The notes below the pieces were generated by a model. It was not told the origin of the DNA, made no database searches, and saw only the letters and a list, made by a program, of their open reading frames with translations. Shown piece by piece: positions 1 through 11,400 of a stretch of DNA of 64,000 nt; the stretch's first letter is position 1, and every line of letters starts with the position of its first letter. The position numbers and the translations under genes were made by a program. This stretch comes from Epinephelus fuscoguttatus (lineage: Eukaryota > Chordata > Actinopteri > Perciformes > Serranidae): contig NC_064769.1 in NCBI RefSeq assembly GCF_011397635.1, forward strand, positions 13,533,207 through 13,597,206. Reading direction: 5' to 3'.

Positions 1-24
1 TGGATTATTGTTTGTGAACGTCAC

Positions 25-3000
25 CTGTTTTTGTCCCTGAACCTCTTGTCCGAGGAGAGCAGGTCGTAGAGCTGCTGGATGTGAGCCAAGCCGGGCAGGA
101 ACACGAGAACGGCTCCGTTCAACTCTGCAAACTGTGGAGATTTGTCTGGCAGAGTGGAAAAATACAGAAAGTTAACATGCAAGACAAATATGTATAAATG
201 TGTACGTAGTGCTGCCTGAAACAAGCACACTGATGTGTTGTACCTAGGTAGTCGATGAGGTCAACGATTAAGTCCATGTTGATCTTGTTAGGGTTCATGT
301 ACTGCAGAACCTGTCGAGTCCTGCTGCTGAAATGGTCAAGATCTGGACCCAGGTCCCAGCCGGAGGAGTCCCTCACTATCACCTCCTGGGACAAACAGAA
401 ATGGGTTACATAAACAGATAACACACCATGACCACTTGTTACTGCTGCAGAGAGCCAACGTTACCTGGTGCTGTAATGTCTTGCCACCCTTCTGTGTGAC
501 AGAGATGCTAACTTCCTCTTCTTCTTCGAGAATTTTTTGGCTGTACTCCGAGTCCTTTTCCAGAACGTACCCCGTCTGCTCCACTATGTCTTCTAAGTGG
601 TACACCTAGAAACAAAACCAAAGGAGCTTTATAAATGTCACAGGAACACATCTGTGATGGGACTTAATGTAAAAACAGACCCATATTATCCCTGATATCT
701 ACTTCAGAATCCTTCAGTAGACAAAAGGATACTTAAAGTTTATTCTGTGAGCCAGTAAACACAAACTAAAACTCCTCTTACCTCCACTGGGAAAGTCCTG
801 CCAGGGATGCTGATCACTGGGCAGCGGTTGAAGTAGTTGGAGAACTTGTCACAGTCCACCGTGGCACTCATGAGGATCAGCTGCAGGTCTGATCTCCTCA
901 TAACGACATCTTTCAGGATGGTTAATAGGAAGTCTGACTGGACACTACGCTCATGGACCTGAGAGGATGAAGGTGAGGAGGAGGTGGCGTGAGACCAGAC
1001 TTAGAACAGACTTACCAACCTGGGGCCTCATTACAGAAACTTGCTATGTCTGAAATCAAATCTTATCTCAATTAAGGGTGACATTTAGGATATTTTAAAG
1101 ATTTCTTAAGTTTAGATAAGACAGGATATTTGAGATTGGACATGGCCTTGAGTTTGGGAATTGCTTCTGTAAAAGGGTTAGGATAGGATTTTTCATTTCT
1201 TTGAAACTTAAGTTAAAATAGGACCATCAGTTTGAGTATTTTTCCATAATGAGGCCATCGCTGTCTTGTTAGTCACATGTACGTATTTTGTTGACTGAAG
1301 GTCTGTGGAATGTTAGGGATTGGATCAGAGAACAAAGCTGATAGTGATGTCTTTGTTTATGAGACGGAGGTAAAAATTTAGCAAAAAAAAAAAAAAAATC
1401 CCTGACAGCATCCAAATGCATGCACCCGAGGGTGGAAAAGAAACTTTAAACATGACCTCACACAAGGTGCCAAGACGATAGTGTGTTTGATGAGGAACTG
1501 TCAGTACCTCGTCTACGATGATGTGCGTCAGGGAGCTGAGGTGTTTGTCATGTTGTAGTTTCCTGAGCAGAACTCCAGTGGTGCAGTACAGCAGGCGGGT
1601 CCACTCCCCAGACTGATTCTCCATCCGGATCTGGTATCCACACAGCGACGACTGAAACATGATTTCAACATGATCATTAAAACAGGTGACGGTGCATCCT
1701 ATAAGCATACCTTATTGTTTATACAATAATGAAGCAAATGGTTTCAGATTAAAAGGTTTCTTTGTAAAAATGTGTCGTCACCTTTGATCCTGGTCCATCC
1801 TCGCAGCCCAGCTCCTGGCTGACCCTGCAGGCCAGGCTCATGGCAGAGATCCTGCGTGGCTGAGTCACCACGATGTTGCAGGGCTTCGCCTCTTTGCCTC
1901 CTGTTAATAGCTCCTCCAAGAGGAACTGAGGAATTTGAGTACTCTTTCCACTGCCTGTCTCACCAGCCACCACTACCACAGGATGGCGCTGCAGAGCCTC
2001 CAGGACATGGTGTCGGTGTTGGAAGACAGGAAGCTGCTCTCGCTCTGCCTTGAAGGTACAGTAGGATACTTGTTCAGTTACTTGGGTTCAGTTCATGCAT
2101 CTCTAAGAACAATGTTTTCAGTGTATTTACCTTCAGTTTTTGGGCCAGTGAGGACTTCTTCAGCTTCATTAGGAGCTCTCTGGATGCCTCAAGTGCTCCA
2201 TCCCTCCTCCCTCTTTTCTCACTCTTGTCCTCCAGTTCTTCTCCTCTGTCCCCGATATCAAGACCAGCCAGGTTCTCCCAGGACTCCTCAGGCTCTTCAT
2301 CCGCATCACTGCCCTGCCCCAGCTTGCCCTGGGATCCAGACTCCTCCCCTTTGTTCTGGTTCTGCTGCTGTTTGAGTCTGGTCAGAAGCCGTGAGATGAA
2401 CTGGTCTCGAGGTTTGTTGGCAGCAGTGCGGCTCTCTTCCTGCTGCTGCTGCTCGCTGTCTCTCCACTCCAGCCACACATCTCTGTAGGTTGGAGGAAGG
2501 AGCTGGTGCACGGACTGAGAGCGAATGGGAGTTAGTTATTAGAGGATAATTAAGAATCAATAAAGATTAACTGGTAAATGTGAGTTCAAGCAGCACAGAA
2601 AACCTGTGTTATCCTCTGCTTGGTGGTTACGTGTATTACCTGTCCTTTAACCAGGTTGTAGAGTGCCAGAGTGGCTGCCAGATGTTGAGCTTGCATGCTG
2701 TCCTCAGTCAGGATCGTTGGACAAACTTCAAGAACATCGTCTGTCCTTTGAACACGCACCCTGGTGGGTACAAGACATCAAATCAATACAAAATATTTGA
2801 CGGGAATAAATGCCATGAAAAGAAAAGATGCAAATAAAGTACAAGTCTATTAAATCTGTACTTAAGTACAGTACTTAAGGAAATGTAATTCATTCCATTG
2901 CAGTATCTTTGTAGTAAGAACACTATATTCAGTGAAATGTATGACAGTCTTCGTCAGTCTTTACTCACTTGGATCTCCAGTATCTACCAGCAGCAACCTT

Positions 3001-6000
3001 TTGAAAAGACGGTGGTGGACTCTTGGGCAGGTTCTTTCGGACCCAGTCGATGAGGAACTGTTTGGGAGATTTTCCTGTCCAGCTGCGAGCCGTGTAGTCA
3101 AAATTGCGAATGTCCTTTGGCTCGTTCTTTTTCACAGCTGGAACTGGAACAAAAGGAAAATGTCTGTCATCATGAATTTATGCCACTATTTTTGAAAGAC
3201 TTAAAGAAAAAAAAATCCCTTTAGCTCCTTCCCCCCCCCCCAAAAAGAAAAAGAATAAAAAATGTGGCCAAATGCTGGAGATGAAGGGGCGGCCTTAATC
3301 AGAACCATACTAGCAAATATGTTTGGATTTTAACAATAAATTCAAAATGTCTTAGCAGAAATCATCAAGCCTGTCTGAAACAAAACAACAACTCCTAAAA
3401 AACCCTCCTAAAACAGTATATTATAATGTAATCCATATGACTAAGCATGAGCATGATACTGGACAGCCTACTGGGATCGAATCATTACAACTTGAAGCTA
3501 CAGTATGTTATTAGGGTGTCTACAGATAACAGACACTTAAATTTAATGCCGTCTAAGACCTTTTCCTATAAAGTTAAGTAACATATACAGTACAGGCCAA
3601 AAGTTTGGACACACCTTCTCATTCAATGCGTTTTCTTTATTTTCATGACTAGTTACATTGTAGATTCTCACTGAAGGCATCAAAACTATGAATGAACACA
3701 TGTGGAGTTATGTACTTAACAAAAAAAGGTGAAATAACTGAAAACATGTTTTATATTCTAGTTTCTTCAAAATAGCCACCCTTTGCTCTGATTACTGCTT
3801 TGCACACTCTTGGCATTCTCTCCATGAGCTTCAAGAGGTAGTCACCTGAAATGGTTTTCCAACAGTCTTGAAGGAGTTCCCAGAGGTGTTTAGCACTTGT
3901 TGGCCCCTTTGCCTTCACTCTGCGGTCCAGCTCACCCCAAACCATCTCCATTGGGTTCAGGTCCGGTGACTGTGGAGGCCAGGTCATCTGCCGCAGCACT
4001 CCATCACTCTCCTTCTTGGTCAAATAGCCCTTACACAGCCTGGAGGTGTGTTTGGGGTCATTGTCCTGTTGAAAAATAAATGATCGTCCAACTAAACGCA
4101 AACCGGATGGGATGGCATGTCGCTGCAGGATGCTGTGGTAGCCATGCTGGTTCAGTGTGCCTTCAATTTTGAATAAATCCCCAACAGTGTCACCAGCAAA
4201 ACACCCCCACACCATCACACCTCCTCCTCCATGCTTCACAGTGGGAACCAGGCATGTGGAATCCATCCGCTCACCTTTTCTGCGCCTCACAAAGACACGG
4301 CGGTTGGAACCAAAGATCTCAAATTTGGACTCATCAGACCAAAGCACAGATTTCCACTGGTCTAATGTCCATTCCTTGTGTTTCTTGGCCCAAACAAATC
4401 TCTTCTGCTTGTTGCCTCTCCTTAGCAGTGGTTTCCTAGCAGCTATTTGACCATGAAGGCCTGATTCGCGCAGTCTCCTCTTAACAGTTGTTCTAGAGAT
4501 GGGTCTGCTGCTAGAACTCTGTGTGGCATTCATCTGGTCTCTGATCTGAGCTGCTGTTAACTTGCGATTTCTGAGGCTGGTGACTCGGATGAACTTATCC
4601 TCAGAAGCAGAGGTGACTCTTGGTCTTCCTTTCCTTGGTCGGTCCTCATGTGTGCCAGTTTCGATGTAGCGCTTGATGGTTTTTGCGACTCCACTTGGGG
4701 ACACATTTAAAGTTTTTGCAATTTTCCGGACTGACTGACCTTCATTTCTTAAAGTAATGATGGCCACTCGTTTTTCTTTAGTTAGCTGATTGGTTCTTGC
4801 CATAATATGAATTTTAACAGTTGTCCAATAGGGCTGTCGGCTGTGTATTAACCTGACTTCTGCACAACACAACTGATGGTCCCAACCCCATTGATAAAGC
4901 AAGAAATTCCACTAATTAACCCTGATAAGGCACACCTGTGAAGTGGAAACCATTTCAGGTGACTACCTCTTGAAGCTCATGGAGAGAATGCCAAGAGTGT
5001 GCAAAGCAGTAATCAGAGCAAAGGGTGGCTATTTTGAAGAAACTAGAATATAAAACATGTTTTCCGTTATTTCACCTTTTTTTGTTAAGTACATAACTCC
5101 ACATGTGTTTATTCATAGTTTTGATGCCTTCAGTGAGAATCTACAATGTAAATAGTCATGAAAATAAAGAAAACGCATTGAATGAGAAGGTGTGTCCAAA
5201 CTTTTGGCCTGTACTGTACATAGTCCCATCACATGTAGAGGTAGGTTCTAAGGAGGAATGTGGTTATTAGAGCGAGTTAGGTTAATCTACATTTTGTGGA
5301 AAGTAAAAAGACAGTATTAGATTCAGTGTTAGGTTTAAAGATTTGTTACTTTAGAGATGTGAACTCTTGAAAAATGAAATTAGATAAAAAGTTTGAGGAT
5401 ATTAAGACCTCACAAATTCAAATTTAAGACAATTAAATGACCTTTAAGGCCTGGTATTTATAAAATTGAATTCAAGACATTTCAAGGCTTTTTAAGAACC
5501 TGCAGAAACGATGGTTATGTTTTATATTTACTACATCCTGTAAAACACTTGATGAATGACTTTAACTTGGCTCAGTTGGTGTGTATTAGTGAGATGAACC
5601 TTTCTCTGCAGGAGGGGGCTTTTCAGCTTGTTCAAATAATTTAAAGCCGAGATCCTCTTTGTCCTCCCTGACAGGAACTATCTTCTTTTCCTTTTGAGGC
5701 GCATCTACCACTTTTATAGCTGGATTGAACACGGGGTGGGACTCCAGCTGCTTCATTTCTAGAAACAGAAAATATATTTGTTCCATTTCAGTGAAAAGTG
5801 AGTTATAAGAAATGATTTAATCTCTGCATGTGTGAGTAAAAGCATCCTCACCTTGCTGTATGACGCGTATCCTGTCCTGCGCCATCCTCTGGCCCGCCTT
5901 GTCTCCTTTTGTCTTGGCTGCAGCTGCCATTTCTTTTGCGTCGTACAGTTGAGCAGTGAGGATCAAATATCTGTCATTCTACACAGCAACAACACACACG

Positions 6001-8225
6001 TTATTAAACCATGCCTCATACTCAGTGACATTTACTACACTATCACAGCTTCATACAATAGCTGGAAGGAAAAGACAAATTTCAGAGCTGAAATGTGGTA
6101 ACTTTCCATAGGTTACAGAAAAAAAACAGCAGTTTGATATTTTAGGCTTATTTGCTTTCTTGCTGAGGGTAAGACAAGAGAACTGATACCACTCTCATAT
6201 GGCCTGTTGGCCTAGCTTAGCATAAAGAGGGGAAACAGCTAGCCTGGCTCCATCTGATAGCGACTAAATCTATTCTTTTACTAAAAAAAACCCAGAGATC
6301 TCATCTTTAAGTTGCTTTGATTTTACTTACAGGATCAAACTTTTCGTCCAGTTCAGGATTGTGTATCTTCTTCCCTCCTTCCTCTTCCTCCTCCTCCTCC
6401 TCCTCATCACTGCTCTGCTCTGCATACCTTAAGATCCAGTCCTTCATGGTTGCAGCCTCATCCTTCTCTGTTGCCTGGCACACACCAAAAATCTAAGGTT
6501 CAATTTACAGTACACATCTTTCGAGTCAACAGACACTTGTAAATAGATACACAAACCTTGGTGGTCTCTTTTCGGGTGTTGTTGGGTGCTTTAGGGCTGG
6601 GTGCTGCAGGTTTCTGCTGAGCAGGAGGCTGGAACTTGGGCCTGCTCTTCTGATTCTCCTCCTGCATCTGCTGGGCAAAACCTTCGGGCAGCTCATCTAG
6701 AATACACAGTAAATTGAGAAAGTCAGTTTCATCAGCTTAGTGTCCTCATAACTATATGGTGATAGCATCTAAATGACTGCTGACGCTCTATTACCATCTT
6801 TAAGGTTGAGGCAGAGCCAATCGAGAGCAGAGTGGAGATCCCCTCCGTACAGCACACTACTCTTCATCGCCTCCTCAATGTGTTCTCTCTTGAAGTTGAA
6901 CTTCTGCAGAGCTGTGTACAGATCCTGCAGGCACAAACAAGACAACCTGAATGCAACTTTCTATGTGTGTGTGTATTAACCGTGAAGAGTCAGAGTGATG
7001 ATTTTGTCTTTACCAGCAACTTCTTGTTGGTAAGCCTGCCTGATATGGGCCCTTTGTCGCCATTCTCCTCTCTGAAGTCATTGATCAGCTTGATGATCTT
7101 CTTCTCCAGGTCAGCTTGGATAGCAACCTGTGTCAGTGGGTCAAATCCCATTCATTATTAACAATTTGTGTGTTTTTCAGCGTGAAAGCACACTGGACAA
7201 CATGGGTGAGATTTGTGGTTGAATAAATAATGGACTGTTTCAGTATTTAGTATATTAATATGTTACAAGCCTATAAAAACAATGCACAACAATAAATTAG
7301 ACAATTAAGTTACTAAACCAACAACTTACTTTAAGAATCGACTTGTCAGCAACTCCACCTGTGTCAACCTGGGCAGTGTTGGCAAGACTGTAGGTCTTTG
7401 GAGCTGGAGGTACAGAAAGAAACAGAATTGTGTCACTTTAAAGCACTGTGTGTTAATGCTGAACTAGATTTTATGTTCTTCTGTCATCATAATGTTTCAA
7501 TAAACTTTATATTTAAGATTTCACCAGGGATGTTTTGACACACACTGTCACGCAGATTGGGCTGCACCTATCAACTGTTTTCATTACAAATCAATAAAGA
7601 TGCACTCTGTTGATCACGAGATTAACTGTTTAGTCTGAATAATGTCTAATGTTAGGATAACTGTTCATCACAAGTTACCAGTTTGTTTTCATATCTGACA
7701 AGCTGCAAACACTCAGCAGCAAGGTGTCATAATATCAAATGAATTAAGGTAAGAGAGGCACATTTGTGAAGCTGGAAGTTTTTGGTATTAAATTACTTAC
7801 ATCAAGAAAACAATGACACAACTATGAGGTTCCACGTACACACGGTGTTGTAAGGAAATATGCACAACCCTACACTAATGTATATGACAAATACAATGCA
7901 AGCATGAGTAAGTCACTAGTACACATACAGGGTTGAACACACCGGTTTGGAAACCTCTAAGCTCCAACTACAGCCTAAAATTGACCCTATGAACACCTTT
8001 TCAGCGTCCACAGTGATGTTTCTGACTCTATGAAAGCGGCCATGTACTACCACCTTTTGACTTGTTCTCTTTGGCTGGTTTAACCGGCTTGTTGCTTGCT
8101 GTCTGTTTCTTCGACTCCTCTGCCACGCCGTTCCCCGCTACAGCTGTACCAGTCCTGCCCGCTGCTGCCGCCGGGGCCACCGGAGCCGAGCCCTGCGCCG
8201 CTGATTTCTTCTTCTTTCCACCCAT
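25..8225 (-). CDS. dhx29: DHX29, ATP-dependent DExH RNA helicase (3' part off left edge)
   Basis: DHX29 binds the 40S subunit in the 43S complex and helps scanning through structured 5' UTRs. Coding exons on the minus strand: 8054-8225, 7330-7403, 7014-7127, 6795-6924, 6557-6696, 6331-6474, 5852-5978, 5600-5758, 2969-3137, 2640-2760, 2131-2514, 1782-2048, 1508-1651, 782-958, 465-605, 244-385, 25-145. All have GT/AG ends and a continuous frame, giving about 908 residues of a family usually near 1370. Start: ATG at 8225, MGGKKKK, like other vertebrate DHX29. An acidic run (nine Glu) is in exon 6 and a Gln-rich stretch in exon 11. Helicase motifs: GETGSGKST (about residues 607-615), DEVH (714-717), SAT (746-748). 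RecA2, HA2 and OB parts lie beyond the left edge. Intron 8 holds a full Tc1 element. Divergent from mtrex, with 241 bp between start codons. Confidence 0.96.
1023..1255. repeat. Small MITE-like element in dhx29 intron
   Basis: Between dhx29 exons 13 and 14, the 233-bp stretch starts GGCCTCATTA and ends TAATGAGGCC, an inverted pair, with purine/pyrimidine-biased AT-rich DNA between. No coding potential. The family is not identified and no target duplication is clear. Confidence 0.5.
3588..5216 (-). mobile_element. Full-length Tc1/mariner element, DD38E type
   Basis: The element is 1629 bp, bounded by TA at 3586-3587 and 5217-5218. Both ends start CAGTACAGGCCAAAAGTTTG. The inverted repeats are 270 bp each (3588-3857 and 4947-5216) with few mismatches, and the left one includes the 3' end of the transposase frame. 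It carries one intact transposase. The arms are nearly identical to each other, which suggests recent insertion or arm homogenisation. Confidence 0.95.
3751..4803 (-). CDS. Tc1-family transposase, intact, DD38E
   Basis: Cut-and-paste DDE transposase of 350 residues starting [12 protein letters not shown]. The open frame extends 33 codons further upstream to 4902, but the ATG at 4803 gives the family N terminus. An N-terminal helix-turn-helix (about 1-50) is followed by a GRPR-like hook (KGRPR, 58-62) and a second DNA-binding helix region. Catalytic residues: D157 (LWSDESK), D247 (FQQDNDPKH) and E286 (NPMEMVW). There are 38 residues between the second D and E instead of the usual 34, caused by four extra residues around [11 protein letters not shown] glycine box ([11 protein letters not shown]) is present. 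No stop or frameshift, so it may be active. Confidence 0.93.
   Translation of the reverse strand: MARTNQLTKEKRVAIITLRNEGQSVRKIAKTLNVSPSGVAKTIKRYIETGTHEDRPRKGRPRVTSASEDKFIRVTSLRNRKLTAAQIRDQMNATQSSSSRPISRTTVKRRLRESGLHGQIAARKPLLRRGNKQKRFVWAKKHKEWTLDQWKSVLWSDESKFEIFGSNRRVFVRRRKGERMDSTCLVPTVKHGGGGVMVWGCFAGDTVGDLFKIEGTLNQHGYHSILQRHAIPSGLRLVGRSFIFQQDNDPKHTSRLCKGYLTKKESDGVLRQMTWPPQSPDLNPMEMVWGELDRRVKAKGPTSAKHLWELLQDCWKTISGDYLLKLMERMPRVCKAVIRAKGGYFEETRI
6125..6255. repeat. Fragment of the 'GTTTGACATTTTGGGAAATACGC' teleost MITE family
   Basis: In dhx29 intron 6, GTTTGATATTTTAGGCTTATT runs into TTGCTTTCTTGCTGAG, GATACCACTCTCATATG and TAGCTTAGCATAAAG. The same modules recur near 32690, 36690, 39310, 40350, 40730, 46380, 47290, 56930, 59905, 60955 and 61400 in either orientation, so this is a dispersed family. 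It is a fragment without both ends. Confidence 0.6.
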
Positions 8226-8466
8226 TATGTCACCAAAACACTGCCTGTCTGCGGCTCCTCTATGCGGCTACGTCACGCCAAGACATCGGCTAAGTCTTGA
8301 AATGTTGTTATTCTGAGTAGATTGGAAAAAACCCAACGCTAACGTGTGTTTCTCTCCGTTTTCATGTCAGGCTGGTTTAACTTTTGGACAACCCAGTTGC
8401 CGTACCGGAAGTATTACCGCGGAGCACGCCTCGTGTTGTATTGTGGGTAGTGTGTCTCTAACAGTC
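8226..8466. promoter_or_regulatory. Bidirectional dhx29/mtrex promoter
   Basis: Only 241 bp separate the two ATGs, so both 5' UTRs and the core promoter must lie here unless there are non-coding upstream exons. I see a CRE-like TACGTCAC at 8269-8276 (ATF/CREB type) and an ETS-type ACCGGAAGT at 8404-8412, with CpGs nearby (ACCGCGG, CACGCC). No TATA box is evident. Head-to-head housekeeping pairs with ETS and CRE sites are common in vertebrates, and the human orthologues have the same divergent arrangement. Factor binding is inferred from motifs alone. Confidence 0.8.
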
Positions 8467-11400
8467 ATGGCAGACGCGTTTGGAGACGGTTTGTTCAGCG
8501 TGTTTGACGATGAACAACAAACGACGACAAGCAAAAAGATACCCGCTTCTCTGACACCAGAAATAGGGTAAAGAATTAATTTTTGCATAGTCATATTTGG
8601 TGTTTGAAACCAGGAGGTCCAGGGTACGTGAACGTCGCATCATGTCTGCGCGTGCCAGGCAGATAGAACGTCAACCGGCTAGTTAACGTTAGCTAACGTT
8701 GGTTAACTCTTCGATGGAACATCAGAGAAAGCACTTGGTTGTGCCTATAAATGTCAAATGAAATTATCGTTTTGTTGTGTTAAATGTAGTTATAATGTTT
8801 AGCCATTTTTGTGAGAGTGGGACGTTCAAAGTTATAAAAGTCTAGCTAGCTTAGCTGTTGGTGTAGTGTTCATGTGTATCAGGGCAGGTTCAGGTACCAA
8901 CAGTTCTGTGTCCTTTGTGTTGTCTTTTCCAGGAAAGCTGTAAGCAAAAATGGCACCGACAAGGATGCTGGTCCGTCTGTACGGATCAAGAGGGAGGCAG
9001 ACAGTGACGGTGGAGAGGAGGTGGTGTTTGGGAAGAAAGCTCGACATGACACAGCCTCTGCTAATGAGTTAAAGTGAGATGAGCTACATCTTTATTCTGT
9101 CTGTACAGGGTGCTTCTGTGCTTTATAACTGTAACTGATGGATAGTAACTAAGCATAGTTACTCAAATACTGTACATTATGTCATATATGAGGTACTTTA
9201 CTTGAATGTTTCCACTCTGTCACTTTATTACACTTCAGAGGGAAGTAATGTACGTTTTACTCCATTACAGATGAGAGCATTAGTTACTACAGGTTAAATT
9301 ACTCAGCTGTATACAAAGTAGTTAAAATGAGCCCCACTTCAAACAGCTATATTAAAATGTTGCATACACATGAATGCATTTATTATAATGGAATAATAGC
9401 TGACATACCACTCAACACTTTACTGGAGTCAAATTTTGAATGTAGGATTTTAACTTTGGGTATTTTCCATTCTTAAAGGTCCAGTGTGTAGGATTTAGGG
9501 GGATATATTGGCAGAAATTGAATATGATATAATAAGTAAGTTTTCTCCAGTGTATAATCACCTGAGAATAAGAATTGTCATGTTTTCATTACCTTACAAT
9601 AAGGCATTTATATCTACATACAGAGCGGGTCCTTTTTTGTAGAGAATGCCATTTTTTACTGGCATGTTTCTACAATAGCCCAGAACAATCAAACCAACCA
9701 CTTGCACTAAACAGGACCATTTGCATTGTCGTGTTTTTGTGTCGGCCACAGTTATTAGAAGCCCATCTGTGACTTGCAGTATTGGAGAAACACTGATTTG
9801 CAACATGAAAGTGCTTTATTCAGTGTTTTTATTGGTTTATATCACCAGATCAGTTTGTTTTGGAGAGGAAGAGACCTCTGCGGCTCCCAGTAAAAACTTC
9901 CTGAGCAATGAACACTGAATGAATTCTAACTGGCAGAAGTTTGAGTTGGTTTTATTGCACAATCCCCACCACTATATGCCACTAAATCCCCTTTAATCCT
10001 ATAGTTCTCCACCACTTTAAATTACCTCATGAAGATTATAACATTCAGTTTTTGTTGAAACTGTTTCAGAGAGGTGTTGATTGAACAATATGCAATTCAG
10101 ATCAATAACATTAAGTGTTTTCAGGGTGAATCATGACTTCAGATGCTGCATAATGTTTTGAAGTTGCTGTGTAGATAACCAGTGGTTTTTTTTTTCCTCT
10201 CTCTTTTTTTGATTTCAGTCTTGCAGAATTTATGCCCCAAATTAAGGTGGAGCAAGTTGAGACTGTGGAAGGATGCTCACATGAGGTAAATAAAGCAAAT
10301 TTGCAGATGTATGGCACCACAAGCTGTTATAGTAGCTTCAGTGTGCTTTCACATACAGCGGGGCCAAAAAGTATTTAGTCAGCCACTGATTTTGCAAGTT
10401 CTCCTACTTAGAAAGATGAGAGGTCTGTAATTTTCATCAGAGGTACACTTCAACTATGAGAGACAAAATGAGAAAAAAAATCCAGGAAATCACATTGTAG
10501 GATTTTTAAAGAATTTATTTGTAAATTATGGTGGAAAATAAGTATTTGGTCAATAACAAAAGTTCAACTCAATACTTTGTAACATAACCTTTGTTGGCAA
10601 TGACAGAGGTCAAACGTTTCCTGTAAGTCTTCACCAGGTTTGCACACACTGTAGCTGGTATTTTGGCCCATTCCTCCATGCAGATCTCCTCTAGAGCAGT
10701 GATGTTTTGGGGCAGCCGCTGGGCAACACAGACTTTCAACTCCCTCCACAAATTTTCTATGGGGTTGAGGTCTGGAGACTGGCTAGGCCACTCCAGGACC
10801 TTGAAATGCTTTTTGCGGAGCCACTCCTTCGTTGCCCGAGCGGTGTGTTTGGGATCATTGTCATGCTGGAAGACCCAGCCACGTTCCATCTTCAATGCTC
10901 TCACTGATGGAAGGAGGTTTTGGCTTAAAATCTCACGATACATGGCCCCGTTCATTCTTCCCTTAACACGGATCAGTCGTCCTGTCCCCTTTGCAGAAAA
11001 ACAGCCCCAAAGCATGATGTTTCCACCCCCATGCTTCACAGTAGGTATGGTGTTCTTGGGATGCAACTCAGCATTCTTCTTCCTCCAAACACGACGAGTT
11101 GAGTTTTTACCAACAAGTTCTATTTTGGTTTCATCTGACCACATGATATTCTCCCAATCCTCTTCTGGATCATCCATATGCTCTCTGGCAAACTTCAGAC
11201 GGGCCTGGATATGTACTGGCTTAAGCAGGGGGACACGCCTGGCGCTGCAGGATTTGAGTCCCTCTCGGCGTAGTGTGTTACTGATGGTAGCCTTTGTTAC
11301 TTTGGTCCCAGCTCTCTGCAGGTCATTCATCAGGTCCCCCCGTGTAGTTCTGGGATTTTTGCTCACCGTTCTCATGATCATTTTGACCCCACGGGATGAG

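Larger units (their letters stand above)
3513..5510. repeat. Older MITE in dhx29 intron 8, split by a Tc1 element
   Basis: The left piece (3513-3585) starts AGGGTGTCTACAGATAACAG and runs into TTTAATGCCGTCTAAGACC. The right piece (5219-5510) ends TTTTTAAGAACCTGCAGAAAC, roughly an inverted copy of that start. The two ends resemble the teleost 'TTTCTGCAGGTTCTTAAAAAG' terminal repeat. The Tc1 element 3588-5216 sits between them, so the MITE was there first. Confidence 0.6.

Noticed and set aside
1-24. Coding continuation of dhx29 at the window edge
   Set aside because: The exon ends at 25 with a GTGACG donor on the minus strand, so bases 1-24 are intron.
4157-4450. Plus-strand open frames within the first Tc1 element
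   Set aside because: Shadows of the transposase 3751-4803 on the opposite strand.
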